A stretch of DNA of 64,000 nt from Pseudomonas sp. ML2-2023-3 (GCF_037055275.1 NZ_CP146343.1:4586001-4650000), one strand, 5' to 3'. Positions 43,307 to 50,772 are shown, counted from the stretch's first letter. Translations and numbers: made by a program. Notes: generated by a model from the sequence alone, not told the origin.

Positions 43307-44494
43307 ATGCAAACGCTGCAATTGACCGTAGAAAACTCCCTGCCGAACGACTGGCAGCGCGCGACGCTGGTGGGTCGTGTATGGCTACCTGGCGAGCGTG
43401 GTGGTCCGGCCGTGGTGGTGATTCGAGACGGCGAGGTGATCGACTGCACCGCGCACTTCGCCACCCTGAGCGCGCTACTGGAAAGCGACAAACCGCTGCA
43501 AAGCGTACGCGAAATCAGCGGTACGGCCTTGGGTACGATTCAGGCCCTGCTGGCCAACAGTGGCGAGCAGCGTGACATGGCCAAGCCCTATCTGCTGGCC
43601 CCTGCAGACCTGCAAGTGATCAAGGCCGCAGGCGTGACATTTGCCGCCAGCATGATCGAGCGAGTCATCGAAGAAAAAGCAGGCGGCGATGCCCTGCGTG
43701 CTCAAGAGATCCGCGCCCTGGTACAGGACGTCATCGGTGACAACCTGCGCGACCTGCTCCCCGGCTCGCCCGAGGCCATGCGCCTCAAGCAGGTGCTGAT
43801 CGAACAGAACATGTGGTCCCAGTACCTGGAAGTCGGTATCGGCCCGGACGCCGAGATTTTCACCAAGGCCCCGATACTGGCGGCGGTGGGCAGCGGTAAT
43901 GCCATCGGCATTCACCCGGGTTCAAGCTGGAACAACCCGGAACCGGAAGTCGTGCTCGCGGTGGACAGCCAGGGCCGGATTCACGGCGCAACCCTGGGCA
44001 ACGACGTCAACCTGCGCGACTTCGAAGGCCGCAGTGCGCTGCTGCTGAGCAAGGCCAAGGACAACAACGCATCCTGCGCACTGGGACCGTTTATTCGCCT
44101 GTTCGACGAACACTTCAGTCTCGACGACGTGCGCCAATGCGAAGTGACCTTGCGCGTCGAAGGCACGGACGGCTACGTACTGGACGGCAAGAGTTCCATG
44201 AACCAGATCAGCCGCGACCCGGCCAATCTGGCGGAGCAAACCCTCAATGCCAACCACCAGTACCCGGACGGCTTTGTGCTGTTTCTCGGCACCCTGTTCG
44301 CGCCCACAGAAGACCGCGACCATTCGGGTCAGGGGTTCACCCACAAGGCGGACGACGTAGTGAGCATTTCGTCACCCGCCCTGGGCGCCCTGCACAATCG
44401 CGTGACGGGTAGCGACCAGGCTCCACAATGGGCATTCGGGGTTGGGGCACTGATGAAGAACCTGGCGGGGCGCGGGCTGCTGGGCCAGGCCTGA
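43307..44494 (+). CDS. FAH-superfamily protein, XylX-like 2-keto-3-deoxy-pentonate dehydratase candidate
   Basis: 395 residues from ATG 43307 (CAAGGATCAGG upstream). Longer than the other two FAH proteins in the window and only distantly related. The FAH core has VGIGPDAEIFTKAPILAAVGSGNAIGI, WNNPEPEVVLAVDSQGRI, GNDVNLRDFEGRSALLLSKAKDNNASCALGPFIR. Length and motifs fit Caulobacter XylX, which dehydrates 2-keto-3-deoxy-xylonate to 2-ketoglutaric semialdehyde. The dehydrogenase that would finish that route is not in the window. Last gene of the cluster. Confidence 0.75.
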   Translation: MQTLQLTVENSLPNDWQRATLVGRVWLPGERGGPAVVVIRDGEVIDCTAHFATLSALLESDKPLQSVREISGTALGTIQALLANSGEQRDMAKPYLLAPADLQVIKAAGVTFAASMIERVIEEKAGGDALRAQEIRALVQDVIGDNLRDLLPGSPEAMRLKQVLIEQNMWSQYLEVGIGPDAEIFTKAPILAAVGSGNAIGIHPGSSWNNPEPEVVLAVDSQGRIHGATLGNDVNLRDFEGRSALLLSKAKDNNASCALGPFIRLFDEHFSLDDVRQCEVTLRVEGTDGYVLDGKSSMNQISRDPANLAEQTLNANHQYPDGFVLFLGTLFAPTEDRDHSGQGFTHKADDVVSISSPALGALHNRVTGSDQAPQWAFGVGALMKNLAGRGLLGQA

Positions 44495-44512
44495 CTGATT
44501 GAAAGCCACAAA

Positions 44513-44546
44513 AAAGGCCCCGCCTGTTCAACAGTGCGGGGCCTTT
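44513..44546 (+). terminator. Rho-independent terminator of the sugar-acid cluster
   Basis: AAAGGCCCCGC / GCGGGGCCTTT, 11-bp perfect stem with a 12-base loop, 18 bases after the stop. It can also serve the tRNA gene on the opposite strand, whose 3' end is 8 bases away. Confidence 0.88.
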
Positions 44547-44553
44547 GCGTATC

Positions 44554-44630
44554 TGGTGTCCCAGGCGGGGTTCGAACCTGCAACCTTCCCCTTAGGAGGG
44601 GGATGCTCTATCCAATTGAGCTACTGAGAC
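44554..44630 (-). tRNA. tRNA-Arg (anticodon CCT)
   Basis: 77-base cloverleaf including encoded CCA. Acceptor stem GTCTCAG / CTGGGAC, D-arm GCTCAATTGGATAGAGC, anticodon loop CTCCTAA, T-arm GCAGGTTCGAACCCCGC (two non-Watson-Crick pairs allowed). It reads AGG codons. Confidence 0.95.
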
Positions 44631-44689
44631 AAATGACGGCGAGCATGGTAACGGTCATGCCTTTGTTTGTCATGTCGTGCGTGGCCTTT

Positions 44690-44722
44690 TTAACGGTCAG
44701 ACACACGCCCCTTGACCGTTAA
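44690..44722. repeat. Inverted repeat TTAACGGTCA / TGACCGTTAA
   Basis: Perfect 10-bp arms around a 13-base centre. Related pieces GTAACGGTCA (44648-44657) and AACCGTCA (about 44731) lie close by, so ACGGTCA-type words are clustered upstream of tRNA-Arg. Function unknown. Confidence 0.5.
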
Positions 44723-44820
44723 TGCCGTGTAACCGTCAGACCTGACGCCCAGGACTTACGACCGATCACAACCTCACGCAGCTCAACGACAACCACAGGC
44801 GCATACAGCGCCTAATGATC

Positions 44821-44832
44821 GTATACAAAACG
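44821..44832. promoter_or_regulatory. Candidate operator, copy 1 of GTATACAAAACG
   Basis: GTATACAAAACG recurs exactly at 45078-45089, 257 bp away. The surrounding TCGTATACAA is nearly the palindrome TTGTATACAA, of the type bound by GntR-family regulators. Both copies precede the NCS1 permease gene. Confidence 0.5.
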
Positions 44833-45043
44833 TCACATAACGGTGCACCCAACCGCGCCACAAACCTTTTATGCATCAAAAAGTAACAACCCTCTCTCTG
44901 GTCACAATTGACCACGATCCATCTCCCTTTCTATTCGCTGGTTTTTCAGCTGGCCCGCAAAAAATAAAAAATCCATTAATTTCATACAGATAAAAAACAG
45001 CATAGGGATCCGTGAACACGGCTACTGATCTGTGTGTTTCTGC
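44833..45043. other. Gene-free stretch upstream of the NCS1 permease
   Basis: About 210 AT-rich bases with runs of A (AAAAAATAAAAAATC near 44957). No coding region is supported; it is the upstream half of a long regulatory region that runs from the tRNA to the permease. Confidence 0.5.
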
Positions 45044-45059
45044 TGGCATGAATATCGCT
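45044..45059 (+). promoter_or_regulatory. Sigma-54 promoter-like element before the NCS1 permease
   Basis: TGGCATGAATATCGCT keeps the invariant -24 GG and -12 GC of TGGCAC-N5-TTGCW at correct spacing, with two mismatches. The start site would be near 45070, about 175 bases before the gene. Nitrogen-responsive control would suit a nucleobase or hydantoin permease. Confidence 0.4.
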
Positions 45060-45077
45060 TACACCCACACGACACTT

Positions 45078-45089
45078 GTATACAAAACG
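45078..45089. promoter_or_regulatory. Candidate operator, copy 2 of GTATACAAAACG
   Basis: Here the context is TTGTATACAA, a perfect 10-bp palindrome (45077-45086). It would sit just downstream of the start site of the sigma-54-like element, where a repressor could block transcription. Confidence 0.55.
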
Positions 45090-45246
45090 AACAAAAACTA
45101 AGTACACATTGTTTCGTGGCCTGCTACATAAAAGCAGGCATACCGCGAATTCTCACAACCAGTGATTTCCGCTGCCGTGACGAAGATTTGTCGAGCCAAC
45201 GCTCATGAACAGTCATCACACCAGCGGACATCAGGAGCTTGCCAGA

Positions 45247-46788
45247 ATGCGTTCAAGACTCTCCGATACCCTCGCTCTGGATTTACCTTCACCGGTTTCA
45301 ACTCCCCTCCCCGACTCCCTGGACGCTACTGCATCCACCCTGGCGCTCAGTCCGCGCCTGCACAACAGTGACCTGGCCCCCACTAAAACCGAAGGCCGCC
45401 GCTGGGGCCGCTACAGCATCTTTGCCCTGTGGACCAACGATGTGCACAACATCGCCAACTACTCGTTCGCCATCGGGCTTTACGCCCTGGGCCTCAACGG
45501 CTGGCAGATCCTGCTTTCACTCGGGATCGGCGCTCTGCTGGTGTTCAACTTCATGAACCTGTCGGGCTATATGGGCCAGCGCACCGGCGTGCCCTTCCCG
45601 GTCATCAGCCGGATAAGTTTCGGCATTCATGGTGCGCAGATTCCTGCGCTGATACGCGCGGTCATTGCTATCGCCTGGTTCGGTATTCAGACGTATCTCG
45701 CCTCGGTGGTGTTACGGGTGCTACTGGTGGCCGTGCATCCTGGTTTCGACGCTTACGACCATGACTCGATCCTTGGCCTGTCGAGCTTGGGCTGGGTGTG
45801 TTTTGTCGCGATCTGGCTGGTGCAGCTGACGATCCTGGCCTACGGCATGGAAATGGTTCGCCGCTACGAGGCGTTTGCCGGACCGGTCATTTTACTGACG
45901 GTACTGTGCCTGGCAGGCTGGATGTACTTTCAGGCCAACGGCACCATTGCCTGGTCAGACCGCGTGCCCTTGAGCACCGCCGAGGTGTGGCGCAACGTGT
46001 TTGCCGGAGCCGCGCTGTGGCTGGCGATCTACGGCACGCTGATCCTGAATTTCAGTGATTTCTCACGTTCATCGCCGTGCTGCAAAACCATCAAGGTTGG
46101 TAATTTCTGGGGCCTGCCGGTGAACATTCTGGTGTTTGCCGGTATCACCGTCCTGCTGTGCGGCGCCCAGTTTCAAATCAACGGCACCATTATCGAAAGC
46201 CCGACGCAGATTATCGCGTCGATCCCGAACACCTTCTTTCTGGTGCTGGGCTGCCTGGCATTCCTGATTGTGACGGTGGCGGTGAACATCATGGCCAACT
46301 TCGTCGCACCGGCTTTTGTGCTGAGCAACCTGGCACCCAGGCATCTGACGTTCAAGCGCGCCGGACTGATCAGCGCAACCCTGGCAGTGCTGATCCTGCC
46401 GTGGAATCTCTATAACAGCCCGCTGGTTATCGTGTACTTCCTGTCCGGCCTGGGTGCCCTGCTTGGCCCGCTGTACGGGGTGATCATGGTCGACTACTGG
46501 CTTGTACGAAAAGGCCGTATCGACGTGCCGGCGTTGTACAGCGAAGACCCGAGCGGCGCTTATTACTACAGCCGAGGCGTTAATTTACGCGCCGTCGCGG
46601 CGTTTATTCCTGCTGCTCTGATCGCCATCGTGCTGGCATTGGTGCCAGGTTTTCATACTGTTTCGCCGTTCTCCTGGATGATCGGGGCCGGCATCGCGGC
46701 AATGCTTTACCTGATCATCGCCAGGCGCCAACCCCACTACGCCCACGTCAGCGGCGAGTCGATCGCGGTCGACAACGCTGGCCATTGA
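45247..46788 (+). CDS. NCS1-family nucleobase/hydantoin permease
   Basis: 513 residues from ATG 45247, which has CAGGAG 9-10 bases upstream; an earlier ATG at 45205 adds 14 residues without such a site. About twelve transmembrane segments. NCS1 marks are WTNDVHNIANYSFAIGLYALG, GVPFPVISRISFGIHGAQIPALIRAVIAIAWFGIQT and the LINFSDFSR-like segment LILNFSDFSRSSP. Such carriers import uracil, allantoin, hydantoins or cytosine with cations. The neighbouring racemase relative suggests hydantoin or allantoin. Confidence 0.87.
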   Translation: MRSRLSDTLALDLPSPVSTPLPDSLDATASTLALSPRLHNSDLAPTKTEGRRWGRYSIFALWTNDVHNIANYSFAIGLYALGLNGWQILLSLGIGALLVFNFMNLSGYMGQRTGVPFPVISRISFGIHGAQIPALIRAVIAIAWFGIQTYLASVVLRVLLVAVHPGFDAYDHDSILGLSSLGWVCFVAIWLVQLTILAYGMEMVRRYEAFAGPVILLTVLCLAGWMYFQANGTIAWSDRVPLSTAEVWRNVFAGAALWLAIYGTLILNFSDFSRSSPCCKTIKVGNFWGLPVNILVFAGITVLLCGAQFQINGTIIESPTQIIASIPNTFFLVLGCLAFLIVTVAVNIMANFVAPAFVLSNLAPRHLTFKRAGLISATLAVLILPWNLYNSPLVIVYFLSGLGALLGPLYGVIMVDYWLVRKGRIDVPALYSEDPSGAYYYSRGVNLRAVAAFIPAALIAIVLALVPGFHTVSPFSWMIGAGIAAMLYLIIARRQPHYAHVSGESIAVDNAGH

Positions 46789-46843
46789 TACGTTTGCGGT
46801 CTGGCCAATTCAGACCGCCCACTCTTGATTTGAAGGAGCCCCC

Positions 46844-47572
46844 ATGCGAATTCTCGTGGTCAATGTCAACACGACCGACAGCATCACCCAGGCCATTGCA
46901 CGTCAGGCGCAGTCCGTCGCCGCGCCGGGCACCGAAATCATCGGGCTGACGCCCGGTTTCGGCGCCGAGTCGGTTGAGGGGAATTTTGAAAGTTATCTGG
47001 CCGCAATCGCGGTGATGGACTGCGTCATGTCCTACGACCAGCCCTTCGATGCCGTGATACAGGCCGGGTATGGCGAGCATGGCCGTGAAGGGTTACAGGA
47101 ACTGCTCAACGTGCCCGTGGTGGACATCACTGACGCAGCGGCCAGCACCGCCATGTTTTTGGGCCGCGCCTATTCGGTTGTCACCACGCTGGATCGCACC
47201 GTGCCGCTGATTGAAGATCGCCTGAAACTGTCCGGGCTCTGGTACCGCTGTGCATCGGTGCGCGCCAGCGGCCTTGCCGTTCTGGAACTCGAATCTTCGC
47301 CGCAACGCGCGGTTGAAGCCATTGTTCACCAGGCAGAACTGGCCGTCAGCGAGGACAAGGCAGAGGTCATTTGCCTGGGCTGCGGCGGTATGGCGGGCCT
47401 TGATGAGCAGATTCGCCAGCGCACCGGCGTGCCCGTGGTCGATGGCGTTACCGCTGCGGTGACCATTGCCGAGTCGCTGGTTCGCCTGGGGCTGTCGACG
47501 TCAAAAGTACGCACTTACGCGACCCCACGGCCCAAGGTTATCAGTGGATGGGCCGAACGTTTCGGGCGATAA
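46844..47572 (+). CDS. Asp/Glu/hydantoin racemase family protein
   Basis: 242 residues. Family fold: RILVVNVNTTDSITQAI, VPVVDITDAAASTAMFLG, ICLGCGGMAGLDEQI. Hydantoin and allantoin racemases use two cysteines; the second is present in LGCGGM, but the first, normally in a CFGDPG-like loop, is Gly75 in AGYGEHGREG. Two-base racemisation may therefore be lost or changed. It follows the NCS1 permease by 55 bases with AAGGAG before the ATG. No hydantoinase, carbamoylase or allantoinase is nearby. Confidence 0.8.
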   Translation: MRILVVNVNTTDSITQAIARQAQSVAAPGTEIIGLTPGFGAESVEGNFESYLAAIAVMDCVMSYDQPFDAVIQAGYGEHGREGLQELLNVPVVDITDAAASTAMFLGRAYSVVTTLDRTVPLIEDRLKLSGLWYRCASVRASGLAVLELESSPQRAVEAIVHQAELAVSEDKAEVICLGCGGMAGLDEQIRQRTGVPVVDGVTAAVTIAESLVRLGLSTSKVRTYATPRPKVISGWAERFGR

Positions 47573-47640
47573 CCGATCGCCTGCAGGCGATATCGACTGA
47601 ATCCTTGCCAAGCCCGCTCCCGCGGGCTCTGGCCTGTATC

Positions 47641-47684
47641 GTGCAATTTGCACTACATCAAAAAGCCATCATTGCAAATTGCAC
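47641..47684. promoter_or_regulatory. Two palindromes GTGCAATTTGCAC / TTGCAAATTGCAC, 31 bp apart
   Basis: Copy 1 (47641-47653) is GTGCAATTTGCAC; copy 2 (47672-47684) is TTGCAAATTGCAC. They read as the same site on opposite strands, and centres are 31 bp apart, three helical turns. They lie 65-108 bases upstream of a sigma-54 promoter, the usual distance for enhancer-binding-protein sites. Confidence 0.65.
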
Positions 47685-47748
47685 TGAAACCCTCTTGAAT
47701 ACATACTCCAAGCAGCTGTTTTATAAGGGTTTTTAGCTCTTTAACAGT

Positions 47749-47764
47749 TGGCACGAAGACTGCT
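47749..47764 (+). promoter_or_regulatory. Sigma-54 promoter of the small-protein pair
   Basis: TGGCACGAAGACTGCT fits TGGCAC-N5-TTGCW at 15 of 16 positions. Start point expected near 47775, about 30 bases before the first small gene. Confidence 0.85.
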
Positions 47765-47805
47765 CTATTAACAGTATCCCGTCCATGCTCTCAGAGATGA
47801 CCGCC

Positions 47806-48036
47806 ATGAACAGCACCCTGTTACTGTTAAATGCCCTGGCACTGGCTGTTTTAGTGATTTTTCACTTTCAACCTGAACCCGCCACCGATGAGCAATACGT
47901 CCAGACCTATGACAAACCCCTCGCGCCGCTGCCGCAAGTGGCGGTCATGAATAGCGTGAGCAGCGCGACACCTCATCTGACTACAGACCACCCTGCAGCC
48001 AACCTGGCTCCCGAGGGTGAGCGCTGGGTCTTTTGA
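47806..48036 (+). CDS. Small single-span membrane protein of unknown function
   Basis: 76 residues from ATG 47806; in-frame ATGs at 47785 and 47797 are possible but lie very close to the expected start of transcription. One hydrophobic helix (STLLLLNALALAVLVIFHF, about 3-21), then a hydrophilic Pro/Ala/Thr-rich tail ending PEGERWVF. No family recognised. It is directly behind the sigma-54 promoter and 29 bases ahead of a second tiny gene. Confidence 0.6.
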   Translation: MNSTLLLLNALALAVLVIFHFQPEPATDEQYVQTYDKPLAPLPQVAVMNSVSSATPHLTTDHPAANLAPEGERWVF

Positions 48037-48065
48037 AGCGCATATTGAGAGGTTGGCAGTAAATC

Positions 48066-48242
48066 ATGTCCAAAATTGCTTTGAGTTTGTTGATGCTGGC
48101 GCTATCAAGCCTTGCACTTGATGTCTTCGCCCGTAACGAATTCGGAAACCTGCCCTTGATCGCTGCGGGAGTATTTTTCAGTTGCTGGCTGGTGGCGCTG
48201 ATCATCGGGCGCAGGTTCAAATTTGACCCGCAATTACGCTGA
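48066..48242 (+). CDS. 58-residue two-span membrane protein
   Basis: Starts at ATG 48066 (MSKIALSLLMLALSS), with GAGAGG about 20 bases upstream, which is distant. Two hydrophobic helices (about 3-20 and 31-48, LPLIAAGVFFSCWLVALIIG) separated by a short polar loop, ending with a basic segment GRRFKFDPQLR. It is too short for domain calls but its codon use and topology look real. Probably in the same transcript as the preceding small gene. Confidence 0.55.
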   Translation: MSKIALSLLMLALSSLALDVFARNEFGNLPLIAAGVFFSCWLVALIIGRRFKFDPQLR

Positions 48243-48431
48243 GAGCGCCCTTCTGCTGGAGAACAGACCTTTCAGGATGAACGGTGGATTTGTGCACTAT
48301 CCACGTCGATGCATTTTTTTAATAATCACTACTGGCATAACGCCTTTATCCGGTTCAATATTTGTCACAGAATTGACGCCAGGGAAGTGGCAGATTTGAG
48401 GCATGATGCGCGCCTCCTAGCAATTCAGGTT

Positions 48432-48457
48432 GAACTTTGGCTATAAGGACGGTCTTA
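48432..48457 (+). promoter_or_regulatory. Candidate AlgU/sigma-22 promoter of amrZ
   Basis: GAACTT (48432-48437) followed 15 bases later by TCTTA. The AlgU consensus is GAACTT-N16/17-TCTGA, so the -35 is perfect and the spacing is one short. In P. aeruginosa transcription of amrZ (algZ) depends on AlgT/AlgU, which supports the call. Confidence 0.45.
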
Positions 48458-48515
48458 ATCACATCCTGCGGCCAATTCCCGAGAACCGCTCCCCTGAACT
48501 AACCGGTTAACTAAA

Positions 48516-48842
48516 ATGCGCCCATTGAAACAGGCAATTTACTCCAGCCGTACGGCTGACAAGTTCGTCGTACGCCTGCCAGACGGAATGCGCGAGCGCA
48601 TCGCCGAAGTGGCTCGCAATCATCACCGCAGCATGAACTCAGAAATCATTGCTCGCCTTGAGCAAAGCCTTATTCAGGAAGGCGTACTGGGTGACGAACT
48701 CAGCATGCGCCTGGACAGCCCCGAGCTCTCCCTGCACGAGCGCGAACTACTGCAACGCTTCCGCCAACTGTCCCATCGCCAGCAAAACGCTCTGGTTTCA
48801 CTGATTGCTCACGACGCTGAGGCAGCTTCGGAGGAAGCCTGA
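48516..48842 (+). CDS. amrZ: Ribbon-helix-helix regulator AmrZ
   Basis: 108 residues. The Arc-type ribbon-helix-helix domain ([44 protein letters not shown]) follows an extended N-terminus MRPLKQAI. The C-terminal region ([34 protein letters not shown]) is the AmrZ tetramerisation domain. In Pseudomonas AmrZ regulates alginate, c-di-GMP, flagella and twitching. Its own terminator follows directly. Confidence 0.95.
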   Translation: MRPLKQAIYSSRTADKFVVRLPDGMRERIAEVARNHHRSMNSEIIARLEQSLIQEGVLGDELSMRLDSPELSLHERELLQRFRQLSHRQQNALVSLIAHDAEAASEEA

Positions 48843-48857
48843 TTTAATTCAGGTAAC

Positions 48858-48886
48858 AAAAAGCCAGCATTGCGCTGGCTTTTTTT
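48858..48886 (+). terminator. Terminator of amrZ
   Basis: AAAAAGCCAGC, 5-base loop, GCTGGCTTTTTTT: a 6-bp GC stem extended by A-T pairs and a seven-T run, 15 bases after the stop. Confidence 0.92.
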
Positions 48887-48910
48887 ATGGGCGCCATTTG
48901 CGCCAGAAAC

Positions 48911-48947
48911 AAAAACGGCCTGATCTGACAGCTGTCAGATCAGGCCG
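48911..48947 (-). terminator. Terminator of mgtE
   Basis: A perfect 32-base palindrome (48916-48947, arms CGGCCTGATCTGACAG) lies just 7 bases beyond the mgtE stop and, in the minus direction, runs into TTTTTG. Confidence 0.85.
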
Positions 48948-48954
48948 CTGGCCG

Positions 48955-50397
48955 TCAGAGCAGGAAGATGGTTGCCAGCCCCAGGAAGATGAAGAACCCG
49001 CCGCTGTCAGTCATGGCTGTGATCATCACACTTGCACCCATCGCCGGGTCACGCCCAAGCCGGGCAAGTGTCATGGGGATCAAGACGCCCATCAGCGCTG
49101 CCAGCAGCAGGTTAAGCGTCATGGCCGCGGTCATCACCACGCCCAGTGACCAGCTGCCGTACAACAGATACGCGACAACACCGATCACCCCACCCCACAC
49201 CAGGCCATTGATCAAGCCCACGGCCAGCTCCTTGCGCATCAGACGCGAGGTGCTACCGGTATTGACCTGATCGAGCGCCATCGCCCGTACGATCATGGTA
49301 ATGGTCTGGTTGCCGGAGTTACCGCCAATACCGGCCACGATGGGCATCAGTGCTGCCAGTGCCACCAGCTTCTCAATCGAACCTTCGAACAGACCGATCA
49401 CCCGCGAAGCAATAAACGCGGTGACCAGGTTGACTGCCAGCCAGGCCCAGCGGTTACGCAGGGACTTCCAGACCGAAGCGAAGATGTCTTCTTCTTCACG
49501 CAGACCGGCCATGTTGAGCACTTCGTTCTCGCTCTCTTCACGGATCAGGTCGACCATTTCATCGATGGTCAATCGGCCGATCAGCTTGCCGTTCTTGTCG
49601 ACCACCGGGGCCGAGATCAAGTCGTAACGCTCAAACGCCTGTGCAGCATCGTAGGCGTCCTCGTCCGGATGAAAACTTACCGGATCGCTGGCCATGACCT
49701 CGGACACTTGTTTCTCGGGGTCGTTGACCAACAAACGCTTGATCGGCAACACGCCTTTGAGCGCACCGTCGTAATCAACCACGAACAGTTTGTCGGTATG
49801 GCCCGGCAATTCTTTGAGACGACGCAGGTAACGCAATACCACTTCAAGGCTGACGTCCTCACGGATCGTCACCATCTCGAAGTCCATCAGTGCGCCGACC
49901 TGATCCTCGTTATAGGACAGCGCGGAGCGAACACGCTCACGCTGCTGACCATCAAGGGTCTCCATCAGCTCATGGACGACGTCTCGCGGCAGCTCGGGGG
50001 CCAGGTCAGCAAGTTCGTCGGCGTCCATCTCCTTGGCAGCTGCCAGGAGCTCGTGATCGTCCATGTCGGCGATCAGGGTTTCACGTACCGAGTCAGAGAC
50101 TTCAAGCAGGATGTCGCCATCGCGATCGGCCTTGACCAGCTGCCAGACCGTCAGGCGGTCGTCCAGTGGCAATGCTTCAAGGATGTAGGCAACGTCTGCG
50201 GAGTGCAGGTCTTCCAGCTTGCGCTGGAGCTCAACAAGGTTCTGCCGATGAACCAGGTTTTCAACCCGGTCATGGTGATGGCCTTCCTGACGATGAGTCA
50301 GGTCTTCGACCACACGCTGGCGATTAAGCAGCTCAATGACTTGAGCGAGGCGGCTTTGCAGGCTTTCTTGTGTTTTCTTTACTTCAACTTCGGTCAT
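48955..50397 (-). CDS. mgtE: Magnesium transporter MgtE
   Basis: 480 residues from ATG 50397 (GGAG 9 bases upstream). The order is a cytosolic N domain (about 30-135), two CBS domains (about 137-260; VLPIKRLLVNDPEKQVSEVM, ISAPVVDKNGKLIGRLTIDEMVDLI), the connecting plug helix and five membrane helices with the pore signature PIVAGIGGNSGNQTITMIVRAMAL. It imports Mg2+, gated by Mg2+ bound to the N and CBS domains. Convergent with amrZ. Confidence 0.95.
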   Translation of the reverse strand: MTEVEVKKTQESLQSRLAQVIELLNRQRVVEDLTHRQEGHHHDRVENLVHRQNLVELQRKLEDLHSADVAYILEALPLDDRLTVWQLVKADRDGDILLEVSDSVRETLIADMDDHELLAAAKEMDADELADLAPELPRDVVHELMETLDGQQRERVRSALSYNEDQVGALMDFEMVTIREDVSLEVVLRYLRRLKELPGHTDKLFVVDYDGALKGVLPIKRLLVNDPEKQVSEVMASDPVSFHPDEDAYDAAQAFERYDLISAPVVDKNGKLIGRLTIDEMVDLIREESENEVLNMAGLREEEDIFASVWKSLRNRWAWLAVNLVTAFIASRVIGLFEGSIEKLVALAALMPIVAGIGGNSGNQTITMIVRAMALDQVNTGSTSRLMRKELAVGLINGLVWGGVIGVVAYLLYGSWSLGVVMTAAMTLNLLLAALMGVLIPMTLARLGRDPAMGASVMITAMTDSGGFFIFLGLATIFLL

Positions 50398-50660
50398 AGG
50401 CGAACTCCACTCCCAGCAGCAGGGCACGCCGGAAGGATCAATCAGTCAATTCATGATTGGAAAAACGGGATGCTGAGTTACTACTGGGTAAGTCCATGGA
50501 GGTATTCCACAAGCCCCGGCGGGGCTGACGGGCGCAATCATACACGGCTTAAAAATTAATGACGCAAAAATCTTGGCAATAACAAAAGCTTGCGCAGCAC
50601 TGCCAGAATAAACAGAAGAGAAGTCGTCAGGATGACAGCAATAGCCAAATCGCAGATAGC

Positions 50661-50689
50661 AAAAAGCCCGCATATAATGCGGGCTTTTT
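50661..50689 (-). terminator. Terminator of the tRNA-Arg cluster
   Basis: AAAAAGCCCGCAT / ATGCGGGCTTTTT around ATA, symmetric so able to act on both strands. It lies just past the last tRNA-Arg gene in the direction of transcription. Confidence 0.85.
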
Positions 50690-50695
50690 GGTGTT

Positions 50696-50772
50696 TGGTG
50701 CACTCGACAGGATTCGAACCTGTGACCGCTCGGTTCGTAGCCGAGTACTCTATCCAGCTGAGCTACGAGTGC
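50696..50772 (-). tRNA. tRNA-Arg (anticodon ACG), copy 4 in transcription order
   Basis: 77 bases with encoded CCA. Acceptor GCACTCG / CGAGTGC, anticodon loop CTACGAA, T-arm ACAGGTTCGAATCCTGT. The ACG anticodon is normally edited to ICG and reads CGT, CGC and CGA. Confidence 0.97.

Noticed and set aside
47604-47630. A further REP element (AAGCCCGCTCCCGCGGGC)
   Set aside because: Only part of one arm matches and the second arm is missing; too weak to list.
47641-47684. NtrC binding sites upstream of the sigma-54 small-protein promoter
   Set aside because: The palindromes GTGCAA(T/A)TTGCAC lack the GCACC-N5-GGTGC pattern and spacing of NtrC sites.
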